In this document: piece by piece, positions 59,512-64,000 of the stretch
Layout: each line of letters begins with the position of its first letter
Position numbering within the stretch: position 1 is the stretch's first letter
Made by a program: the position numbers and the translations under genes
NCBI GenBank assembly: GCA_038229295.1
Contig: JBBROO010000013.1
Coordinates: 1 to 64,000 of the forward strand
Reading direction: 5' to 3'
Source of the DNA: JAJPGZ01 sp038229295
GTDB lineage: Bacteria > Verrucomicrobiota > Verrucomicrobiia > Chthoniobacterales > UBA10450
Length of the DNA stretch: 64,000 bases
Notes under the pieces: model-generated
What the model was told of the DNA's origin: nothing
What the model saw: only the letters and a program-made list of their open reading frames with translations
The model's database searches: none

Positions 59512-60297
59512 TTACACCGGTCTGCCGTAAACAGCGAGTATCTCCGCCGGCATGTTTAGCGCGCTTTTTATTTCGACGCCGCCAAGCGTTGTCATGACAT
59601 ATGCGGCTTCACAAAGAATGGCGTAACATTTTGCGCTCGGCTCTGCTCCGTGTAACGCGATTAACATTGTCGGGTGTGCGCGCGCGAGGAGCGCTTTCGC
59701 GCCGGCCAGAACTTTCGCTTCCGCGCCTTCGACGTCGATTTTCAGGAATGTTGGATCGACAATTGCATTCTCGGCGAGGAATTCATCGAGCGAGATCGTC
59801 GGCACTTGGAATGAATCCACGGGTTCGGTTGCAATGCCGCCGGTGAAATCGTTTTCGCCGCGCGCAAACGCGACATGGCCGCTTTTATCGGACAACGCGC
59901 AATCGCTCAACGTTACGTTGTCGATCTTATTGATGGCAAGATGACGGCGGATCTTGCTCAAATTTTCCGGAACAGGTTCAAAGGCGAGCACCCGTCCGCG
60001 CTCACCGACCATGCGCGACATTCCCAAAGTGTAAAAGCCGGCGTTCGCGCCGATATCGCAGACGGTGGCGCCGTTAGGCACAAGTCCGCGGAGAAGCCGT
60101 TGCTTGCGATACTCGTAAAGGCCGAGCCACTCGGGCGCGTTCGCGGAGCCGCGAATCCAGAGTTGGCCGCGATTGATGCCTAACGGAACACGCATGGGCA
60201 TGTCCGCCGGAATGAGATGGAGAAATCTTCCCGCGAACCAGAGAATTTTCTCCACGAACAATGCGCCCGACCTTTGCGTTAACACGGCGTCATTCAT
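59512..60297 (-). CDS. FkbM-family methyltransferase (3)
   Basis: A 261-residue methyltransferase. GATVCDIGANAGFYTLGMSRMVGERGRVLAFEPVPENLSKIRRHL holds the SAM site, and FLKIDVEGAEAKVLAGAKALL the FkbM motif. It differs strongly from the other two FkbM proteins here, so they are not recent copies. The ATG at 60297 overlaps the stop of the flippase gene by eight bases. Confidence 0.87.
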   Translation of the reverse strand: MNDAVLTQRSGALFVEKILWFAGRFLHLIPADMPMRVPLGINRGQLWIRGSANAPEWLGLYEYRKQRLLRGLVPNGATVCDIGANAGFYTLGMSRMVGERGRVLAFEPVPENLSKIRRHLAINKIDNVTLSDCALSDKSGHVAFARGENDFTGGIATEPVDSFQVPTISLDEFLAENAIVDPTFLKIDVEGAEAKVLAGAKALLARAHPTMLIALHGAEPSAKCYAILCEAAYVMTTLGGVEIKSALNMPAEILAVYGRPV

Positions 60298-61591
60298 AGC
60301 GCAGCGGACGGAATAACACCGGCAAAACTAACATGGCCCGAAGCTGCAGACCGAAAACGGGGCGCGTTTTCGCTTGCGCGAAATTCAAGAGGAAGGCCGA
60401 ACACGCGACCGAGATCAATGTCGCGACGGCCGCGCCGCTCGGTCCGTAAGTCGGAATGAGGAGCAAATTGAGCGCGACGTTGATGACCGCGCCGATCGTT
60501 GTTCGCAACGTGGCCAGCCAGGTCAACCCTTCGGTGATGTCGTAGCCGCTTTGCATGATGCCGATGAAAACAAACGTCGGCGCCCAGGCGAGAATGCGCA
60601 GAACCGGCACGGCTGAGGCGTAGGCTTGACCAAACAATAATGGAATGAGCCACGGCGCGGTGATGGTTAAAACCAACGAGAGACCGAGACCGACGACGAT
60701 CGTGCCGAGAAAAAGTTTTTCGAATTGGCGATGATAAAATTCTGGCCCGCGCCGGCGCCAGCGCACCAGCAACGGAAAAAGCGCGGGCAAAAATGCCATC
60801 GGCAAAAGCGCACAGCCTTCGGAGATTTGCGCGGCGGCGGAATAAATTCCGGCAGCTTTGTAGCCGGCGATTTTTCCAAGGAGAATGACATCTGAGCGCA
60901 TGTAGATCATGACCGCGAGCGACGCGAGCAACAGCGGCAATCCCTCGGCCATGAGGCGGCGCTGCTTGATTGGCGCGTAGCTCACATCCGTTGCCGACGA
61001 ATTTCTGCGGCGACGATACGCGACGAACAATGCTCCGCCGACAAGCGCGGCTTCGACTGTTTCGAGCGCGGCGAAAACTAACAACGGAGCGTTGGCCGCA
61101 AGCGCAGCGACTTTCAGCGCCGCGCCGAGCAGAATCGGTAGGGCGCGACCCAAAAAAATGGAGCGAAAACGATGTTCGGATTGAAAAGCGAAATCGAACA
61201 CATCGAAGGCCTGAAAGAGCAAACCCCCGCCGGCCAGAGCGGCGATGGCCAGCGTGACGCGGTCGCTGATTCCGATGACGCACGCGAGCAGCATCAAAAC
61301 ATAACTCGACGACGCGAGCGTCAGCTTGAGGAAGAACGCCTGACGTAGAATTGTCGATCTTAGCTCGGGCATTTCGACGAGATGGCGCACGATCACGCGA
61401 TCCAAACCGAATGCCGCGATGACGCTAAATATCCTAACGAACGCAAGCCCGAAGGCGAAGGAGCCGAATTGTTGCGGACCGAAATGGCGACTCAACGCGA
61501 TCGTGATAAAAGCGAGCGCGGCGACGCGAACCGCTTGATTCAGCAACGACCAGGCGCCGTTCGAAAGGATCGTGGTCGAAGAAGTCTTCAT
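60290..61591 (-). CDS. Wzx-like oligosaccharide flippase
   Basis: A 433-residue MOP-superfamily protein with about 12 helices. The N-terminus NGAWSLLNQAVRVAALAFITIALSRHFGPQQFGSFAFGLAFV is the polysaccharide_synt family pattern. Later helices (for example SDVILLGKIAGYKAAGIYSAAAQISEGCALLPMAFLPALFPLL) fit as well. It moves lipid-linked glycan across the inner membrane. Start and stop overlap neighbours, placing it in a tight operon. Confidence 0.9.
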   Translation of the reverse strand: MKTSSTTILSNGAWSLLNQAVRVAALAFITIALSRHFGPQQFGSFAFGLAFVRIFSVIAAFGLDRVIVRHLVEMPELRSTILRQAFFLKLTLASSSYVLMLLACVIGISDRVTLAIAALAGGGLLFQAFDVFDFAFQSEHRFRSIFLGRALPILLGAALKVAALAANAPLLVFAALETVEAALVGGALFVAYRRRRNSSATDVSYAPIKQRRLMAEGLPLLLASLAVMIYMRSDVILLGKIAGYKAAGIYSAAAQISEGCALLPMAFLPALFPLLVRWRRRGPEFYHRQFEKLFLGTIVVGLGLSLVLTITAPWLIPLLFGQAYASAVPVLRILAWAPTFVFIGIMQSGYDITEGLTWLATLRTTIGAVINVALNLLLIPTYGPSGAAVATLISVACSAFLLNFAQAKTRPVFGLQLRAMLVLPVLFRPLRYE

Positions 61592-62628
61592 GCGATGGCG
61601 GGACGCAACCCATCCAGCTCGTTAGTCCGCGAACGCGCGGGACTTTCGGCAAGATCGACAATCAACTGTGTCCATTGGTCGATATGAGACTGGAAAGGTG
61701 CGTTCTTTGTTTCTTCGAGCTCCCTCGCCATTTCGCCGGCGAATCCAGTGCAAATCAAGCGACGACCAGCGGCAAGACTGTTCCAAATTTTCGAAGGAAA
61801 AATCGCACGCTGAATTCGCGGACTGGCCGCGACCAAATGCACTTCATGACGAAGTAGATCGTGTTTTAATTTTTCGGGATCGCTGTGTAGAGGCTGGACT
61901 TGCAGCCAGTTCGGAAGTTGACGCGCACCGCGGCCGTCCGCTCGCATCGTAATTTTATATCCCTCCTCACGCAGTTTCGCGCAGGCCGCGACCAGAAGAT
62001 CGACATCGTGGCCGTAGCCGAGGTTGCCGGAATACAACGCGGTCTTCGGTTCGAACGACATCTGTTCTTCAAATTGAAGCGTCGGCCAGTTGCGAATGAT
62101 GACTGAGTTCCGCGCCGGACCGCCCAGGTTCGCGCCGATCTTTACGACCCGATCCCATTGCGAAAGGAGATGGTCCCAGTATCGACTGAAAGCGTAGCGC
62201 GCAGCCGCAGGATATTCGCGAATGCCGCGAATTAATTCCGGATAATAATCCTGCAACCAATAGACGGCATGCGCGCCGCGTCGCTTGATCGATTTGGAAA
62301 GATGGACGGTGTTCGGCGGTGCGCTCGTTACTACGACGACGTCGCCAGCCTTAACGACATTGTCGATGTAACGAGCGAAGGCGCGTTTGACCGAAGCGTA
62401 TTCGACCAGCGTCTGCGCAAGATTTCCGCGGCGGCCGCGATAATGATCGAGATGAAGAACCTGCCCCGGCGGTTTGTCCCGGCCTAACGACCGATAGTTT
62501 CCGCTGCCGCCGATTAAGCGAACGTCAGAACCTTGTTCGCGCAGACGCGTCGCCAGTTGTTCGGCGTAGAGTCCGGTCGGCGCGGCGTCCGGCCAGATAT
62601 ACTGGGTCAGGATGTGGACCGTGGCCAT
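61588..62628 (-). CDS. Family 4 glycosyltransferase
   Basis: A 346-residue GT-B enzyme. The N-terminal VHILTQYIWPDAAPTGLYAEQLATRLREQGSDVRLIGG is typical of WcaI-like GT4 members, and the donor-site half runs from TALYSGNLGYGHDVDLLVAACAKL to FPSKIWNSLAAGRRLICTG. It is coupled to the flippase gene by a four-base overlap. Two 10-mer copies lie inside. Confidence 0.87.
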   Translation of the reverse strand: MATVHILTQYIWPDAAPTGLYAEQLATRLREQGSDVRLIGGSGNYRSLGRDKPPGQVLHLDHYRGRRGNLAQTLVEYASVKRAFARYIDNVVKAGDVVVVTSAPPNTVHLSKSIKRRGAHAVYWLQDYYPELIRGIREYPAAARYAFSRYWDHLLSQWDRVVKIGANLGGPARNSVIIRNWPTLQFEEQMSFEPKTALYSGNLGYGHDVDLLVAACAKLREEGYKITMRADGRGARQLPNWLQVQPLHSDPEKLKHDLLRHEVHLVAASPRIQRAIFPSKIWNSLAAGRRLICTGFAGEMARELEETKNAPFQSHIDQWTQLIVDLAESPARSRTNELDGLRPAIA

Positions 62629-62637
62629 CGCGTGCCG

Positions 62638-63600
62638 TCAGCTTGCGAGCACGCGCGGATACGAACGCGATGTCTGCTTTTGCATCGGCGCACGAAATTT
62701 TCTGATCTGGATATGATACGCCTCGCGATGGTAACGCAGGTTCGCTTCCAGAAGAACGCCGGCCAGTCCAACAAAGATCGACAACGTCATCAAGCTCGCC
62801 GCGAGCACAGCGAGCGGGAGACGATTGACCAGACCGGTGTGAAAATATTCGATCACGGGCAAGGAGCCGGCGATCAATCCGAAGGTCGCGATGGTCGCGC
62901 CCATCGTTCCAAAGAAAGCGAATGGCCGATAGTCGCGAAAGAGAACGACGAGCAATCGGAGAATGCGTAATCCGTCGCGGACGGTTTTGAGTTTTGATTC
63001 CGAACCGTTCGCGCGGCTCCGAAATGGCACCGGGATTTCCGTCATGGAAAAATCTTTGTCGACCGCTTGAATGGTCAGTTCGATTTCGAGCTCGAACCCG
63101 CGTGAAAGAACGGGGACGTGTTGGTAGAAGCGGCGCGAGAAAAGTCGCAGCCCGGAAAAAAGATCGAGCGGCTTGAAACGGAAAACGAAATTCAAGACCG
63201 AAGCGAAGATCGACATACCCCATTGATGCATTGGCCGAAAGACATCGTCCTGGGCGCTGCGAATTCCGGTGACCATGTCGACCGGTTCGCGCGAATATTC
63301 TTCGAGCAAAAGTTTTGCTCCTTCGGCGGGATAACTTCCGTCACCGTCTACCATCAAAATCAAATCGGTATCGACGGCGGCAAGGGCGGTCGCGACCGCG
63401 CGCGCTTTTCCACGTCGCTTCTCGGTAATGACAGTTGCGCCGGCCGACCGGGCCGCCGCGGCGGTGTTGTCTTCCGATCCGTTATCGACGACGAGAATGT
63501 CCGCTTGCGGAAAGGCGGTGGCGTATTCGCGTACGACCGAGGCGACGCCGAGTTCCTCGTTGAGGCACGGAATAAGAACGGTCAGTGTGGGTGAGGCCAT
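62638..63600 (-). CDS. Family 2 glycosyltransferase with two C-terminal membrane helices (GtrB-like)
   Basis: A 320-residue protein. The GT2 part has TVLIPCLNEELGVASVV, ILVVDNGSEDNTAAAARSAG, GKARAVATALAAVDTDLILMVDGDGSYPAEG and GLRLFSRRFYQHVP. Two hydrophobic helices follow (FFGTMGATIATFGLIAGSLPVIEYF and LAASLMTLSIFVGLAGVLLEA), as in polyprenyl-phosphate glucosyl or mannosyl transferases. It would charge the lipid carrier for the GT-C proteins nearby. It is the first gene of the minus-strand glycan operon. Confidence 0.88.
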   Translation of the reverse strand: MASPTLTVLIPCLNEELGVASVVREYATAFPQADILVVDNGSEDNTAAAARSAGATVITEKRRGKARAVATALAAVDTDLILMVDGDGSYPAEGAKLLLEEYSREPVDMVTGIRSAQDDVFRPMHQWGMSIFASVLNFVFRFKPLDLFSGLRLFSRRFYQHVPVLSRGFELEIELTIQAVDKDFSMTEIPVPFRSRANGSESKLKTVRDGLRILRLLVVLFRDYRPFAFFGTMGATIATFGLIAGSLPVIEYFHTGLVNRLPLAVLAASLMTLSIFVGLAGVLLEANLRYHREAYHIQIRKFRAPMQKQTSRSYPRVLAS

Positions 63601-63692
63601 CGCAAACGGAATAATCCGTGCGATCTAAAGACCATTTTCCATGCCGTCCCGCCCGCTTTCTCGCGCTGCGGCCGGCTCGCTCGATGTCGATC

Positions 63693-64000
63693 TTAGCGCG
63701 ATTTCCCGAGGAGGGAATTCGCGGTCGAAAGGAGGGCCTTGTCGTCGTTGTCGCCCAACCCGTCGAGGAAATTTCGGATCCGCCGGAACGATTGACGCAG
63801 AAAAAGCTTGGGCGCGCCGAAATCGCTCGCGTCCGAATTGCCATTGCGATGGGACAATTTTAATTCCGAATCGTAACGACTGAGCACGCAGGTCGAGGCA
63901 AACAAATCCATGGCCGCGCCGGCAATCCGCTCCTGGATGAGTTGCATGTCGAGAATCGGCTCGCGGTAAGTGACGAGGGCGCGGTTGACCGAGAAATTGA
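63693..64000 (-). CDS. Acyl-CoA dehydrogenase, C-terminal part (5' end outside window)
   Basis: Reading from the window edge gives NFSVNRALVTYREPILDMQLIQERIAGAAMDLFASTCVLSRYDSEL, which matches the C-terminal helical domain of acyl-CoA dehydrogenases, and ends LLSTANSLLGKSR. About 102 residues are visible; most of the gene lies to the right. The TAA stop is built into a 10-mer copy (63685-63694). It would oxidise acyl-CoA thioesters with FAD. Confidence 0.75.
   Translation of the reverse strand, partial: NFSVNRALVTYREPILDMQLIQERIAGAAMDLFASTCVLSRYDSELKLSHRNGNSDASDFGAPKLFLRQSFRRIRNFLDGLGDNDDKALLSTANSLLGKSR

Larger units (their letters stand above)
9189..62490. repeat. Second enriched word TCGTTAGG / CCTAACGA, 24 copies
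   Basis: CCTAACGA starts at 9189, 14352, 20572, 26562, 28652, 29492, 46345, 54474, 56464, 61433 and 62483; TCGTTAGG starts at 16262, 18196, 19216, 31757, 40849, 43344, 48615, 50110, 52313, 55646, 57822, 58123 and 59057. About two copies of an 8-mer of this composition are expected by chance. A shorter form GTTAGGC/GCCTAAC occurs about 36 times. It forces use of rare TTA codons and TAG-containing words inside genes. Counted by eye. Confidence 0.6.
1562..63694. repeat. Dispersed 10-mer AAGATCGACA / TGTCGATCTT, 89 copies (uptake-sequence-like)
   Basis: Starts of AAGATCGACA on the plus strand: 1562, 2419, 2911, 4636, 6168, 6898, 7491, 7832, 8351, 9459, 10118, 11841, 12273, 13344, 14538, 15027, 15873, 17694, 18017, 21168, 22209, 22513, 24736, 25559, 26730, 29624, 30069, 32380, 36788, 39634, 40341, 41354, 45967, 46060, 46399, 46738, 47101, 47809, 50482, 50783, 51828, 52779, 61651, 61996, 62774, 63206. 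Starts of TGTCGATCTT: 1795, 2738, 5083, 5411, 5868, 6878, 9642, 10921, 13691, 14954, 15933, 16412, 19662, 21068, 22688, 23388, 24027, 25762, 27133, 28987, 34146, 40760, 41769, 42798, 42958, 43733, 44017, 48501, 51417, 53189, 54134, 54522, 55541, 56173, 56212, 56787, 57018, 58161, 58920, 59114, 59919, 61352, 63685. Flanks favour a preceding C and a following A/T then C. Counted by eye. Confidence 0.9.

Noticed and set aside
1562..63694. The 10-mer as a REP/MITE transposon remnant
   Set aside because: Copies are only 10-13 bases, have no shared longer flanks, and lie in all coding frames, unlike inserted elements.
1562..63694. The 10-mer as a KOPS-like chromosome polarity signal
   Set aside because: The two orientations are almost equal in number (46 and 43) over the window, so there is no global strand skew here; local runs remain unexplained.
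1..64000. Many long overlapping frames, a good number starting with MSIL or MSIR
   Set aside because: They are shadows of real genes. The common MSIL start is simply ATGTCGATCTTG, the 10-mer read in one frame after a chance A.
1..64000. CRISPR array, tRNA, rRNA, integrase or transposase
   Set aside because: I looked through the gaps and found none; gaps are short and mostly filled by palindromes or promoters.

Overview
The window reads as a chromosomal piece of a Gram-negative bacterium of the PVC group, most likely Verrucomicrobiota (Spartobacteria/Chthoniobacterales-like). This is an inference from the style of the proteins: PulG/PilA-type pilins, TonB/ExbB/ExbD, a double-length UvrA of the kind also known in Chlamydiae, GTP-dependent PEPCK, many TPR-tailed membrane proteins, and numerous small palindromic repeats. 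Coding density is very high, base composition looks moderately GC-rich, and most neighbours overlap or touch. I see no rRNA, tRNA, CRISPR array, integrase or transposase.

Layout. 1-6.4 kb: universal stress protein, a TauE/SafE permease split by a frameshift, ferredoxin, thiD, rnc, an S41-like protein, purD. 6.4-9.0 kb: HxlR regulator with a palindromic operator, sulfotransferase, ATP-dependent DNA ligase. 9.0-12.1 kb: tonB-exbD-exbB and lgt. 12.1-19.7 kb: a fused double UvrA and pckG. 19.8-25.5 kb: rhomboid-like protein, PTS IIA protein, DUF2270 protein, mazG, secG, a fluoride riboswitch with crcB, and a frameshifted porin. 25.5-30.1 kb: small proteins, then a polyphosphate module (CYTH phosphatase, SixA-like phosphatase, polyphosphate glucokinase, ppk1). 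30.1-39.7 kb: a metal-efflux island (CDF transporter, PAP2 phosphatase, MFS transporter, a 30-residue Met/His peptide, CusA, a four-helix-bundle protein, CusB, CusC, a Cys-rich secreted protein). 40-45.7 kb: canonical uvrA and a large TPR protein. 45.8-50 kb: ilvC, a TMTC-like TPR membrane protein and two tandem pilins. 50.1-63.6 kb: a surface-glycan locus (membrane glycosyltransferases, GT2 and GT4 enzymes, a heptosyltransferase-like protein, three FkbM methyltransferases, a Wzx-like flippase). The right edge cuts an acyl-CoA dehydrogenase.

The most striking feature is not a gene. The 10-mer AAGATCGACA (or its complement TGTCGATCTT) occurs 89 times by my hand count, about once per 0.7 kb, against about 0.1 expected by chance on both strands. 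It lies on both strands, inside coding sequence in every reading frame, over stop and start codons, and once as a perfect inverted pair forming a terminator-like hairpin between convergent genes. It is nearly absent from the metal-efflux island. This is how DNA uptake sequences behave in Neisseriaceae and Pasteurellaceae. I know of no such sequence described for this group, so I propose it as a candidate uptake or recognition sequence. A weaker second word, TCGTTAGG, is also enriched. Several palindromic repeat families, one of them inserted in frame in the double UvrA, add to an unusually repeat-shaped genome.
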